DNA of 64,000 nucleotides from Methylotenera sp. G11 (GCF_000799735.1 NZ_JUHH01000001.1:124001-188000), one strand, 5' to 3'; positions 50,703-58,420 are shown, counted from the first letter of the stretch. A program made the numbers and translations. The notes: generated by a model not told the origin, from the letters alone.

Positions 50703-51201
50703 GCTAACTCCTCTAGGATTCTATTTAATAACTACAGTAATGCCTGTTCAATTTGCCGCTTAAATCCTGCCGCGTCAATTGATCAGTGAATAGCCTGCAA
50801 TTTACCTATTTAATCTAATAGGTAAATATGCAGGAATATTAGTTTAGGAACAATAAACATAAGTCTGGTTCAAATCAAGTAATAGATATAGTTTTACTAA
50901 AATTAAGTATTTTACTTAGTCATATATAATATCTATATATCTTATATATGACATCTTGTAGTGTTATGATTTTAAAAGGATTTTGTTTTTCAATCCTTGC
51001 GTGTGCTGTTGCGCAAAGCCAAAGCCTCCAGCGATGTTTTCTTGTCCGGTGACCAGTATGCAAGCAAGTCGGTCGTGTGGACGCAAAGTATCCGGCGGCC
51101 TAAAACACGATTGATTGAACGGATGCGATTAAATATCTCCATCATTTAAACAGATTAGGTAAGATTTTTGTGTCGATTTGGACTATAATGCGCGCGTCTT
51201 C
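50703..51201. other. 499-bp AT-rich spacer with two large dyads
   Basis: Besides the dyad at 50794-50834, GTCATATATAA (50919-50929) is a perfect complement of TTATATATGAC (50942-50952), with a 12-nt AT-rich loop. A short frame from about 50967 (28 codons) has no ribosome site. It must hold promoters for the dehydrogenase (leftward) and tRNA-Ser (rightward). Confidence 0.5.
50794..50834. promoter_or_regulatory. Dyad upstream of the aldehyde dehydrogenase gene
   Basis: CCTGCAATTTACCTATT (50794-50810) mirrors AATAGGTAAATATGCAGG (50817-50834), with a perfect 10-bp core TTTACCTATT/AATAGGTAAA around 6 bp. The position, 92-132 bp before the start, suits a dimeric regulator site. Confidence 0.5.
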
Positions 51202-51291
51202 GGAAGAGTGGATGAGTGGTTTAAGTCACCACCCTGGAAAGGTGGCATAGGGGTAACCCTATCGCGAGTTCGAATCTCGCCTCTTCCGCCA
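51202..51291 (+). tRNA. tRNA-Ser (anticodon GGA)
   Basis: GGAAGAG acceptor arm pairs with CTCTTCC (51281-51287), then G and encoded CCA. The anticodon loop CTGGAAA gives GGA, and there is a long variable arm. The T-loop is GTTCGAATC. Its 3' end is the integration site of the element that follows, and it remains intact. Confidence 0.96.
51278..51291 (+). repeat. attL: 14-bp direct repeat at the tRNA-Ser 3' end
   Basis: CGCCTCTTCCGCCA, identical to 62184-62197. It forms the end of the T-arm, the acceptor and CCA of tRNA-Ser. Confidence 0.85.
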
Positions 51292-51306
51292 GTTATATAG
51301 TAAATA

Positions 51307-51327
51307 CGCCACTCTCGTGGCGTTTTT
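51307..51327 (+). terminator. Terminator behind tRNA-Ser, supplied by the element
   Basis: CGCCAC-tctc-GTGGCG followed by five T. It lies inside the element just past attL and replaces the tRNA's original terminator, now found beyond attR (62252-62277). Confidence 0.75.
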
Positions 51328-51506
51328 GTTTTATACCCGCCATAAATCCCACCAATAAAATATATACCATCAATGCTTATTCAGCATTTCAATAGTTCAA
51401 TCTAATTGGTTCCTTTAAGTTTGTGCATAGTAGTGTATTTAACTTGACATTAAATGCAATTATGTGCGCCACAATTCATTGTCAATTAAAAATTAGGGGC
51501 CTTGTG

Positions 51507-51617
51507 ATGGGGCAGTCCGGCAGCAGGTTTTATTTTGCTGTGTACCGACGAAGTATTAAGACGCATGAGTGTCTTAATAGGTTTGGGGTGAGAGCCAATG
51601 ACTTTGTCATTAGATAG
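51507..51617 (+). CDS. Possible Ash/Icd-like micro-protein
   Basis: A 36-residue frame, MGQSGSRFYFAVYRRSIKTH onward, with AGGGG upstream. The FYFAVYRRS core resembles the FxFAVCRRS block of Ash/Icd-like proteins of P4-type satellites, but the rest of that family is missing, so it may be a remnant. A longer frame from 51423 is possible. The remaining stretch from 51292 to 51797 shows no other gene, only a possible -35 TTGACA at 51444-51449. Confidence 0.3.
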   Translation: MGQSGSRFYFAVYRRSIKTHECLNRFGVRANDFVIR

Positions 51618-51797
51618 TTAGTTGATCTAATGATATGGGGCACCGCCAAATTGTGTTTTACACCACCTAGTTTTTATTCTTGCAAAGAGCGCTTATATAC
51701 CTAGCGGGCAACAAGGTCTTTGTAGCTGGTAAGTCACCATCTGCGTAACTTGCTTTTTGATTAAACCCAAAAAGCGCGTTATGAGACTTTAATTATT

Positions 51798-51992
51798 ATG
51801 AACGCAAATACAAAAGAATGGGGAACCGTTAAAACGGTTGCTGCAATTACTGAGACTTCAGTGCGATGGGTTTGGAATAAAACAAAAGACGGCACTCTGC
51901 CCCAGCCAGTTAAATGGGGGCCAAGAACGACAAGGTGGGATTTAGATGAAGTAAGAGCCGCCCTTAGAAATTTTAAGGGGGCTACAAAGTGA
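51798..51992 (+). CDS. AlpA/excisionase-like DNA-binding protein
   Basis: A 64-residue helix-turn-helix protein: VKTVAAITETSVRWVWNKTK, then LPQPVKWGPRTTRWDLDEV. This is the winged-helix layout of AlpA and excisionase proteins, which recognise element ends or activate the integrase. It overlaps the next gene by GTGA, so it is translationally coupled as the first gene of the replication operon. Confidence 0.7.
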   Translation: MNANTKEWGTVKTVAAITETSVRWVWNKTKDGTLPQPVKWGPRTTRWDLDEVRAALRNFKGATK

Positions 51993-52369
51993 AACCTTTA
52001 AATATTGAGCTGAAAACAAGAAAAGATGAGGCCGCCACTGAAAACGACCTCACCCAAAATCACACCAAAGGCAATTCTACACTCAGTAATTGCATTACAA
52101 ATATTGACAGTAATGACGCTGAATCTCAGCGATCAAGACTTTTGGAACATATTCAGCGGTTTGGTTCAGTCACAACAATTGAAGCAAGAAGAGACCTAGA
52201 TGTTCTTGCTCCGGCGCCACGCATGTACGAGCTGCGGCATTGGTATGGCTATCAGATTGATACTGTTTTGGTATATCAGCAAACTGATTGCGGTAAAGCG
52301 CATAGGATTGCTAAGTACGTTTACCGTGGTAATGGCAGTACCAATGATTTATTTGGAGGTGCTGCATGA
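51989..52369 (+). CDS. Helix-turn-helix protein (HTH_39-like)
   Basis: A 126-residue protein with a polar N-terminal tail (to about residue 48) and a winged helix-turn-helix core SRLLEHIQRFGSVTTIEARR followed by DVLAPAPRMYELRHWYGYQID. This core matches small phage and island DNA-binding proteins of the HTH_39 kind. GTG start with AGGGGG upstream. It overlaps both neighbours by 4 bp. Confidence 0.65.
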   Translation: MKPLNIELKTRKDEAATENDLTQNHTKGNSTLSNCITNIDSNDAESQRSRLLEHIQRFGSVTTIEARRDLDVLAPAPRMYELRHWYGYQIDTVLVYQQTDCGKAHRIAKYVYRGNGSTNDLFGGAA

Positions 52370-52515
52370 TTGCACTTCAAAAACTGCTAGTGGCATACGA
52401 ATGTCGTGATTTCACAACTCTGAGTTTGTCAGAAATTTTTCAATTATTAGAACGGCGCTACATCAGCATTGAAACGGCTAGAAGGTTAGCAATGGAGGTG
52501 CAGCATGGCCGTTAG
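52366..52515 (+). CDS. Small hypothetical protein in the replication operon
   Basis: A 49-residue protein, MIALQKLLVAYECRDFTTLS onward, largely helical. GGAGG lies 7 nt before the ATG. It overlaps its left neighbour by ATGA and its right neighbour by 11 bp, which is the reason to believe it is real. Function not recognised. Confidence 0.6.
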   Translation: MIALQKLLVAYECRDFTTLSLSEIFQLLERRYISIETARRLAMEVQHGR

Positions 52516-53170
52516 AGTGCTTTCTAAAGTGTGGGACGGCTTTCCAGGTGGAGGTACTGAGTTATTAGCTTTGTTAGCTCTAGCAGATTGGAGTGATGAC
52601 GAAGGCCGCTGTTACCCATCAATAAAATCTATCGCAAAGAAAATGCGTTTAAAAGAGCGGCAAGCCCAGCGTGTAGTAAATAAATTAATCAATGATGGTT
52701 TTGTAAAAATAATCGGCAATAAATTTGGAGGTGCGCCAGGAGCAACTCGTCAATATCAGATAATTATGAGTGCTTTGACGGGTGTACTAGATGACACCCC
52801 TAAACATAAGACGGGTGTCATGCAGGACGCAGACGGGTGTCATATCACGCCGGAGACGGGTGTACTAGATGACACCCAAACCGTCATAGAACCGTCAATA
52901 ACCGTCAGTGAAAAATTTTCTAAATTTTGGAACGCTTATCCTAAAAAGAAAAGCAAGGGTGATGCAGAAAAAGCATTTAAAGCTATCAATCCAGACTCAG
53001 AAACTTTTGAGCAAATACTTGCTGCTATTGAGATGCAAAAGAAAACTGACGAGTGGGCTAATAATAACGGTAAATATATTAAATATCCTGCAACTTGGCT
53101 TAGGGATAAAGCCTGGCTAGATGAGTTGTCAGTCGAGAATAATAGTGACCTTATGGATGGTGTGCTATGA
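52505..53170 (+). CDS. Phage-type replication initiator (helix-turn-helix plus C-terminal domain)
   Basis: A 221-residue protein. The N-terminal winged-helix domain (about residues 10-85) is of the kind found in phage replication proteins: LLALLALADWSDDEGRCYPS, then ARKxxLKERQAQRVVNKL-type helices. The C-terminal part has FWNAYPKKKSKGDAEKAFKA and KYIKYPATWLRDKAWLDE, common in phage replication O-like proteins. Between them the DNA carries iteron-like repeats (52778-52910). It precedes primase- and helicase-like genes, so it is the probable origin-binding protein. Confidence 0.75.
   Translation: MAVRVLSKVWDGFPGGGTELLALLALADWSDDEGRCYPSIKSIAKKMRLKERQAQRVVNKLINDGFVKIIGNKFGGAPGATRQYQIIMSALTGVLDDTPKHKTGVMQDADGCHITPETGVLDDTQTVIEPSITVSEKFSKFWNAYPKKKSKGDAEKAFKAINPDSETFEQILAAIEMQKKTDEWANNNGKYIKYPATWLRDKAWLDELSVENNSDLMDGVL
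52778..52910 (+). repeat. Iteron cluster in the replication gene (candidate origin)
   Basis: GACGGGTGT occurs at 52778, 52810, 52832 and 52855. The first and last are part of dyads GGGTGT-N8-GACACCC-like. Three ACCGTCA units follow at 52880, 52891 and 52901, then an AT-rich run (from 52911). The layout is like the origin inside the lambda O gene. Confidence 0.55.
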
Positions 53171-53649
53171 GTAGCGTTCACAATTTACTAAATAGGTTGG
53201 ATAAGGTAAGGAAAACTGGCAAGGATAGTTGGAAAGCTTGCTGCCCAGCGCACAGAAGCACTAAGCAAAGCCTGGCAATACGTGACGACAACGGCAAGGT
53301 GTTAATTCATTGCTTTGCCGAAGGCTGCGCTATTGAGGATGTGTTAGGTGCTGTTAAATTAACCTTTGCCGATATTATGCCGGAACGTATTGGAGAATCT
53401 AAAGCCAGCAAGAAACCGTTTTACGCAGGTGATGTTTTGCAAATTGCTAGGGATGAAATCCTAGTGGCTTACCTGATTGTTAAAAATGCACTTGGCGCCA
53501 TGGCTAACACTAGTGACACACAGAGGTTGCTTACATGTGCCAGCCGCTTACGCCATGCATGTGAAATTGCTAATGATGGCAATGGCGTGCCAGTGATGGA
53601 AGCTGCTAGAAGTCAAATGCACGTTGAAAGGATTTCAAATGCGAAATGA
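53167..53649 (+). CDS. Primase-type zinc-finger protein
   Basis: A 160-residue protein with a CHC2-like zinc site near the N-terminus: CCPAHRS at about 25-31 and CFAEGC at about 49-54, set in SWKACCPAH...KVLIHCFAEGCAIEDVLG. This is the DNA-binding ribbon of phage and plasmid primases, here without the catalytic TOPRIM domain. It overlaps the upstream replication gene by ATGA and the helicase by 11 bp. Confidence 0.7.
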   Translation: MSSVHNLLNRLDKVRKTGKDSWKACCPAHRSTKQSLAIRDDNGKVLIHCFAEGCAIEDVLGAVKLTFADIMPERIGESKASKKPFYAGDVLQIARDEILVAYLIVKNALGAMANTSDTQRLLTCASRLRHACEIANDGNGVPVMEAARSQMHVERISNAK

Positions 53650-54610
53650 CAAATTAGCTGCCTTTGATGACAGTGCGCAAAACTCTCAAGGCTACTTGAG
53701 TTCACTCATGATAAATGAGAGTGAATTAAACAGCTACATGGTTGAACGCGATGCTTCTGAACATGCAAATGTTAAGCCAGCTAGTGAGTTTCTTAATGAG
53801 CTCATTACTTTTTTTAACTCAGATAGCGTTTATTCCGGAGCCTCTCTGCCATGGCAAAAGACGCATGAGCAGTTTAGATTGCGCCCAGGTGAAGTGACAT
53901 TGTGGGCGGGCTTCAATGGTTCAGGTAAAAGCCTAGTACTAGGACAGATCATGTTGCATCTGCTTAAGGAGCAGAAAGCTTGTATAGCCTCGTTAGAAAT
54001 GAAGCCAGTTACAACACTAGCGCGGATGTGTCGGCAAGCGCTAGGATCAAACAAACCAACTGACGAATATGTAAAGCGATTCTGTGAACGTGGTGGCGAT
54101 AAGCTTTGGCTCTATAACCAACTAGGTACCGTAAACTCGGAGCGCATTATTTCAGTTATTCATTACGCAGCGGAAAAGTTAGGTGTACATCACTTCGTAA
54201 TAGATAGTTTGATGAAGTGTGGAATTTCCGATGATGACTACACAGGACAGAAGCATTTTGTAGACAGATTATGCGCTGCAGCTAAAGACACTGATTGCCA
54301 TATTCATCTAGTTGCACACTCTCGTAAAGGTCAGGATGAATTAACACCACCTGGCAAGATGGATGTAAAAGGCTCTGGTTCGATTACAGACCAAGTTGAT
54401 AATGTCATGACAGTATGGAGAAATAAACGCAAGGAGCAGGCTATAGCGTCAAGCAAAGCAGATGAAAAAATACTTAACGAACCTGACACGCTTGTTATTT
54501 GTGACAAACAACGTAATGGCGAATGGGAGGGCAAGATCGGTCTTTGGTTTAATCAGGCGAGTATGCGTTTTTTAGAGAGTAGGAATAGTTTTATTGGAAT
54601 TAGTGATTAG
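53639..54610 (+). CDS. DnaB/Twinkle-like replicative helicase
   Basis: RecA-fold ATPase of 323 residues. Walker A is GFNGSGKS at 91-98 and Walker B is HHFVIDSLMK. A switch region IHLVAHSRKG and an arginine-rich C-terminal DKQRNGEWEG as in DnaB-type helicases are seen. The ATG at 53639 with GAAAGGA upstream is chosen over a TTG 15 bp earlier. It completes a compact replication module with the zinc protein and the initiator. Confidence 0.82.
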   Translation: MRNDKLAAFDDSAQNSQGYLSSLMINESELNSYMVERDASEHANVKPASEFLNELITFFNSDSVYSGASLPWQKTHEQFRLRPGEVTLWAGFNGSGKSLVLGQIMLHLLKEQKACIASLEMKPVTTLARMCRQALGSNKPTDEYVKRFCERGGDKLWLYNQLGTVNSERIISVIHYAAEKLGVHHFVIDSLMKCGISDDDYTGQKHFVDRLCAAAKDTDCHIHLVAHSRKGQDELTPPGKMDVKGSGSITDQVDNVMTVWRNKRKEQAIASSKADEKILNEPDTLVICDKQRNGEWEGKIGLWFNQASMRFLESRNSFIGISD

Positions 54611-54685
54611 GAGATCAGGCTGATTATATTTTTTAACTATTCGATAATATCGGACAGTTGAAAATTAAGTTTTAAACATTAGATA

Positions 54686-54713
54686 GACCGTCATCAAGAC
54701 GGTCTTTTTTTTA
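54686..54713 (+). terminator. Terminator of the replication operon
   Basis: AGACCGTC (54686-54693) pairs with GACGGTCT (54699-54706), followed by eight T. Confidence 0.85.
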
Positions 54714-54874
54714 TGCCTATAAATAAACTATAAATAAAAGCTTTCAGAAAAACGGCGATTTTCTGAAAAAATGTGCAGCATTTCATATGCAATTATTGGG
54801 GATAAGATTCTGCAATGTTCTTTGATTTACACAACAAAGTAGGCATTTTCCAAGGATATTGAAAGGAGTATCAA

Positions 54875-55075
54875 ATGCATTTAGCAACTCAAGAAAATAT
54901 AGAGGCCTGTTTTTCAACTAATGAAGTAGCTAAAAAGCTAAAGGTTTCACAAAAGCATCTAATTAATCTTCGCAAACTCGGCACGGGACCTGCCTATTTT
55001 CGTGTAGGTAACCTGGTTAGATACTCTGCTGATTCAATAGATAATTTCATTAATGGACAAAAAAATGGTGTTTAA
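54875..55075 (+). CDS. Helix-turn-helix (excisionase-family) regulator
   Basis: A 66-residue protein, FSTNEVAKKLKVSQKHLINL then RVGNLVRYSADSIDNFI, which is the MerR-like winged helix (HTH_17) of excisionases and AlpA-type regulators. GAAAGGAG lies 6 nt before the ATG. It is transcribed separately, after a terminator. Confidence 0.7.
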   Translation: MHLATQENIEACFSTNEVAKKLKVSQKHLINLRKLGTGPAYFRVGNLVRYSADSIDNFINGQKNGV

Positions 55076-55142
55076 AAGTGGATTGCCAAAAATTAGATTT
55101 TTGCGCCGAACAATTAGAATTTGAAGCATGAGGAGGATTGCA

Positions 55143-55673
55143 GTGAAACCACAGATACAAGAGTTTCCTACTCATGATCCTAAAAATGGGTTAATTGGAG
55201 ATTGTTTTCGCGCTGCCATTGCGTCTGTTTTAGGACTTAATATCAAACGTGTTCCACATTTTGTACGTGATTATTATGGTGATAATGATGGCTTATACAA
55301 TGCCATTTATTCTTATTTAGCTAAGCACGGCTTCTTTATGCTGGATGTGCTATATCCAATAGGATTGAAGCTGTTAAAACATCAAAATAAAACCTTAAAT
55401 ATAAACTGTTACCATCTGATTACAGGTATTGATCATGATGGTAATCCACATGTATGTGTTGGACTGAATGGTAAGTTAATTCATGATCCACATCCTTTGC
55501 ATCGTGGGTTTGTAAATCCGCCTAATGAATGGAAGATTTTATTTTTTGTTGCACTCGATCCGAGTATAAACAAAGACGATAGTGTAACTACTAAGGCCAC
55601 AAGGCAGCAAAGTGGATCTATACCAATTAACCAATATAAATTAGGATTAAATCAAAGAAGGCTGGAATCTTAA
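55143..55673 (+). CDS. Putative cysteine peptidase-like protein
   Basis: A 176-residue protein. GDCFRAAIASVLGL, then DHDGNPHVCVGLNGKLIHDPHP, has the spacing Cys ... His ... Asp/Asn seen in papain-fold peptidases (C39/NlpC-like); this is a pattern match only. The GTG at 55143 has a perfect AGGAGG 6 nt upstream and is preferred over the ATG at 55128, which includes that site. No signal peptide, so it acts in the cytoplasm. It could be a prophage-like peptidase or an element defence protein. Confidence 0.5.
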   Translation: MKPQIQEFPTHDPKNGLIGDCFRAAIASVLGLNIKRVPHFVRDYYGDNDGLYNAIYSYLAKHGFFMLDVLYPIGLKLLKHQNKTLNINCYHLITGIDHDGNPHVCVGLNGKLIHDPHPLHRGFVNPPNEWKILFFVALDPSINKDDSVTTKATRQQSGSIPINQYKLGLNQRRLES

Positions 55674-55929
55674 GCTTTGTTATATTTTTGGTATCTATAA
55701 TCTAGCTAGGTTAAATGTAGCAGAAATGATATTCGGGGGTAAGGTTAGATTTGTGTCCAATAAGCATCTGCTAGGACACAGCAAGTTGTATCACCCAACT
55801 CTGTCAGATATATATTAGAGCGCGTTAAAAGCTAATACAGTAGGCTTGATGTAAGTCAGTATGAATATGACAGTGTAAATTAAACAGCAATGCTAGAGCT
55901 GATGATCTGGCAAACGTAAGGAGTATGTT

Positions 55930-56052
55930 ATGAAGTATGCACTAGTCGTATTAGCCTTGGCGTTTTCTCTTTCAGCAGTAGCTCATTCTGGCCGCACCGA
56001 TGCTAATGGATGCCATTATGATAGAAGTGCCGGCACGTATCATTGTCACTAA
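55930..56052 (+). CDS. YHYH-like secreted micro-protein, copy 1
   Basis: A 40-residue precursor: signal peptide (MKYALVVLALAFSLSAVA, cut near VA-HS) and a 22-residue mature peptide HSGRTDANGCHYDRSAG... ending YHCH. The two cysteines and several histidines suggest metal binding in the periplasm. GGAG lies upstream of the ATG. A near-identical gene with near-identical leader is inverted at 57946-58068. Confidence 0.72.
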   Translation: MKYALVVLALAFSLSAVAHSGRTDANGCHYDRSAGTYHCH

Positions 56053-56208
56053 CCATTAAATAGTAAACACAGCTTAGTCTAAGTAGGTTAATATTAAATT
56101 GTTCGCTGTTGACACTGTTAAGCAATGCAATGATAATCGCGAACTTTTGAAACGCAATGAAGTCAGAATGTGCGTATTAAAGAAATTAACTATATATTTG
56201 GAGAGTGT

Positions 56209-56247
56209 ATGAAAGCAACATTTAATGAAGGCTGGGATGGCTACTAA
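56209..56247 (+). CDS. 12-residue leader peptide coupled to the DUF4760 gene
   Basis: MKATFNEGWDGY, with GGAG 5 nt before the ATG. Its TAA stop overlaps the ATG of the next gene (TAATG), so it probably delivers ribosomes to that start, which has no ribosome site of its own. Confidence 0.5.
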   Translation: MKATFNEGWDGY

Positions 56248-56795
56248 TGGCAGCAGCAGAGTGTGCTAAAGCAGTATTATTTCTTGGTGAATCAAATGGC
56301 TTCTGGATACAAACAGGAGCCATTATTTTATCTGCAATTGCAGGTGTTTGGGTTATTAGAAGTAATGGCTTTTCCTCTCGGCGCAGGGCAACAATAGACC
56401 ACATCATTCATCAAAAGACTGATGAAAAACTAATACAAGATACAAGAACTGTATTTGATTTACATAGAAAAAATGTAAAGTTTAGTGAGTACAGCGATAA
56501 AAAAGACTCTGCTGAACGGAAAGCCATACTCTCAGTTCTAAACAACCATGAGTTCATTGCATTAGCAATTAGGCGTGGGGCATTTGAGGAAAAGATATAT
56601 AAAGAATTGCAATTCACAAACTTCAAAAAAGTTCACACAGCCTGTGTTGGATTTGTTGCTGAAATTAGAAAAAGCGAAAATAACCAGATGATATTTCAAG
56701 AGTTTGATTGGCTAATTGATAAGTGGGATTCATGCCCATTAAAAAAAATTAAAGACCAAAAATCATGGTGTAACCCAATGCGATTTTTTGAATAA
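56247..56795 (+). CDS. DUF4760-like membrane-anchored protein
   Basis: A 182-residue protein with one N-terminal membrane helix (about residues 20-42), followed by a helical domain that begins SSRRRATIDHIIHQKTDEK and has ILSVLNNHEFIALAIRRGAF, the pattern of DUF4760. Function unknown. A terminator lies 5 bp after the stop. Its start overlaps the stop of the 12-residue leader. Confidence 0.7.
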   Translation: MAAAECAKAVLFLGESNGFWIQTGAIILSAIAGVWVIRSNGFSSRRRATIDHIIHQKTDEKLIQDTRTVFDLHRKNVKFSEYSDKKDSAERKAILSVLNNHEFIALAIRRGAFEEKIYKELQFTNFKKVHTACVGFVAEIRKSENNQMIFQEFDWLIDKWDSCPLKKIKDQKSWCNPMRFFE

Positions 56796-56799
56796 CCAC

Positions 56800-56822
56800 A
56801 ACCTGCTTCGGCAGGTTTTTTT
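56800..56822 (+). terminator. Terminator of the DUF4760 unit
   Basis: AACCTGC-TTCG-GCAGGTT followed by a T-run. The TTCG tetraloop is very stable. Confidence 0.85.
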
Positions 56823-56898
56823 ACGTCCATTAAGTTAAATTAACCGTAAGATTCCCCAAAGTAGCTTGGCATTCAAGGGATGCCATCCATAAAAGACG

Positions 56899-57137
56899 GT
56901 AAGGCCAAGGGCGAGATTAGGGCGATTTTGATTGTAATAACTTTGATCTTGATTACACTAAGGTTACAGCGACATTGCAGCGAGGTTGGAATAAGTCTGA
57001 CGGGGAGATTACGGGGATGTATAGCGTCAACAGAAAGCAAAAAGGTAATGGGCAACGGCAAAATTACGGCAAGGTTTAATACGATTGTTTCTTGTAAATT
57101 ACTACAAGATTATAGCAAGATTACAGCAAGAATTAGA
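56899..57137 (+). repeat. Degenerate 11-bp tandem repeat (GCAAGATTACA type)
   Basis: The clearest units are CAAGATTATAG (57105), CAAGATTACAG (57116) and CAAGAATTAGA (57127), with CAAAATTACGG (57059) and CAAGGTTTAAT (57070) just before. The period extends leftward more weakly (CGGGGAGATTA at 57001, CGGGGATGTAT at 57012, AGATTAGGGCGA near 56909). Period 11 is not a multiple of 3, so the repeat is not primarily coding, though three periods make 33 bp. Confidence 0.55.
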
Positions 57138-57180
57138 ATCAATTAAATATTATGATCAGGATAATTTCAGAGGTGGCATG

Positions 57181-57603
57181 ATGTGTATCTATGACGAGCC
57201 CCTTACGGAAGAGGCTACAGTAATGTTATTGCAAATTGATAAAGAATCAAAAGGATTGCATCCTGCAAAGCAAGACGGTAGAAATAGTGGGGTATGGCGC
57301 CCCATTGTACCTGGGTTTGAATCTTTGTCTGAAATGCGGAAACAAGTGTTTGCAGAGCATTTAATCGAGTGTTACCCGGATATTACGAAAGAACAGCTGG
57401 AAACGGTAGATCATCAACTGCTGATGGAAGTACGCAAAATGCTGCCATCAACACCCCTAAAAAGAGCAATTCTTATCGCGCAGGAATCAGAACGGCAAAG
57501 AGAGCAGCTCTCTTCAATACCTTTTTACGCGCACAGAGCGGCGAATTACGGAATCAGTTATTGGGTTCGTATGTGCGCGAGTTACAGAGCTTGTGATTTT
57601 TAA
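57181..57603 (+). CDS. Hypothetical protein (element)
   Basis: A 140-residue soluble protein, MCIYDEPLTEEATVMLLQID onward, mostly helical and polar. AGGTGG is 4 nt before the ATG at 57181 (another ATG is 3 bp earlier). The open frame reaches back into the 11-bp repeats, but the in-phase residues there look like the repeat itself. No family recognised. Confidence 0.5.
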   Translation: MCIYDEPLTEEATVMLLQIDKESKGLHPAKQDGRNSGVWRPIVPGFESLSEMRKQVFAEHLIECYPDITKEQLETVDHQLLMEVRKMLPSTPLKRAILIAQESERQREQLSSIPFYAHRAANYGISYWVRMCASYRACDF

Positions 57604-57617
57604 GCGATAATATTTTT

Positions 57618-57821
57618 ATGAATTTTTGTGGTGCAGACGCGATGAATAGCTCAGAGTCAGATCCAGTAAGGAAAGAGAAACTGCTACAGAGGCTCGCGTC
57701 TTTAACGCCGGCAGCGAGAATGGCGGTGCTGGAAGCGGCGTTAGAGCAGAAGGTTTTGCGGACAGGCACCCAAAAATCAAAAGACCCAGTGCAAGACAGG
57801 AGGCTAGGCGGAAGTGTTTAG
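57618..57821 (+). CDS. Small hypothetical protein (element)
   Basis: A 67-residue frame, with a helical core KEKLLQRLASLTPAARMAVL, 14 bp after its neighbour. A second ATG at 57642 could be the real start. No clear ribosome site. Kept because of its position and typical element-protein composition; low confidence. Confidence 0.35.
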   Translation: MNFCGADAMNSSESDPVRKEKLLQRLASLTPAARMAVLEAALEQKVLRTGTQKSKDPVQDRRLGGSV

Positions 57822-57945
57822 TAGTTTTAAGGATAACTTTTGGAGTGATGCTTATGAGCAGATTTTCTTGGCGTTCACAAAGCAGCAACAATTGCGTAGG
57901 CTATATTGCTAAAAGTAAGCTTAGTGATCCATACGAGCTTAATCC

Positions 57946-58068
57946 CTAGTGGCAGTGATAGCCACCAGTCTTTCTATCATGATGGCAGCCATTAGCATCG
58001 GTACGGCCAGAGTGTGCAACTGCTGAGAGTGAAAATGCGAAAGCTAAAACGATTAGTGCATATTTCAT
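57946..58068 (-). CDS. YHYH-like secreted micro-protein, copy 2
   Basis: A 40-residue precursor, MKYALIVLAFAFSLSAVA then HSGRTDANGCHHDRKTGG and ending YHCH. Same length and layout as copy 1 in opposite orientation. The leaders (about 48 nt before each start) are nearly identical too, including AGAGCTGATGATCTGGCAAA and AAGGAGTA. Confidence 0.72.
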   Translation of the reverse strand: MKYALIVLAFAFSLSAVAHSGRTDANGCHHDRKTGGYHCH

Positions 58069-58420
58069 AATATTACTCCTTGCGTTTGCCAGATCATCAG
58101 CTCTAGCGTTGCTGTATTAAGCCTATAAAGCTTATAAAGCAATATCTACGTATAGGCATTGGCACCATTAGGTTCAAATGTTGTAACTGAAGCTACTATC
58201 TTATCAGCAGTTATAGTAATCCAATTTTCTATCTATAGACTCGTGAACATTTTTGTAAGCGCTTATATTATCTTTGTGCCTGTTCTGCGAACAGTATCGA
58301 TATTAAGTCCTAGAAAAAGGCCGCTATCGTGAAGAGATTGTAATCTAATGTTAGTGTCTTATGGAGCCTTATGGAAAAATGCGGTCTTTGTTTTTTGTGC
58401 TATTAGGGCGGTAAGTTACG
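58069..58420. other. 352-bp AT-rich gap
   Basis: Beyond the duplicated leader of the micro-gene (58069-58116) I see no gene, no strong hairpin and no repeat. Confidence 0.4.

Noticed and set aside
50967-51053. 28-codon frame with signal-like start upstream of tRNA-Ser
   Set aside because: No ribosome site, and the frame stops right after the hydrophobic stretch.
56880-57146. 88-codon frame over the 11-bp repeats
   Set aside because: Its residues (such as GKITAR and YSKITAR) simply reflect the repeat; no ribosome site, and the downstream gene has a better start.
57854-57949. 31-codon plus-strand frame with GGAG upstream
   Set aside because: It overlaps the end of the second micro-gene, has no similarity I recognise, and no protein-like pattern; kept only as a note.
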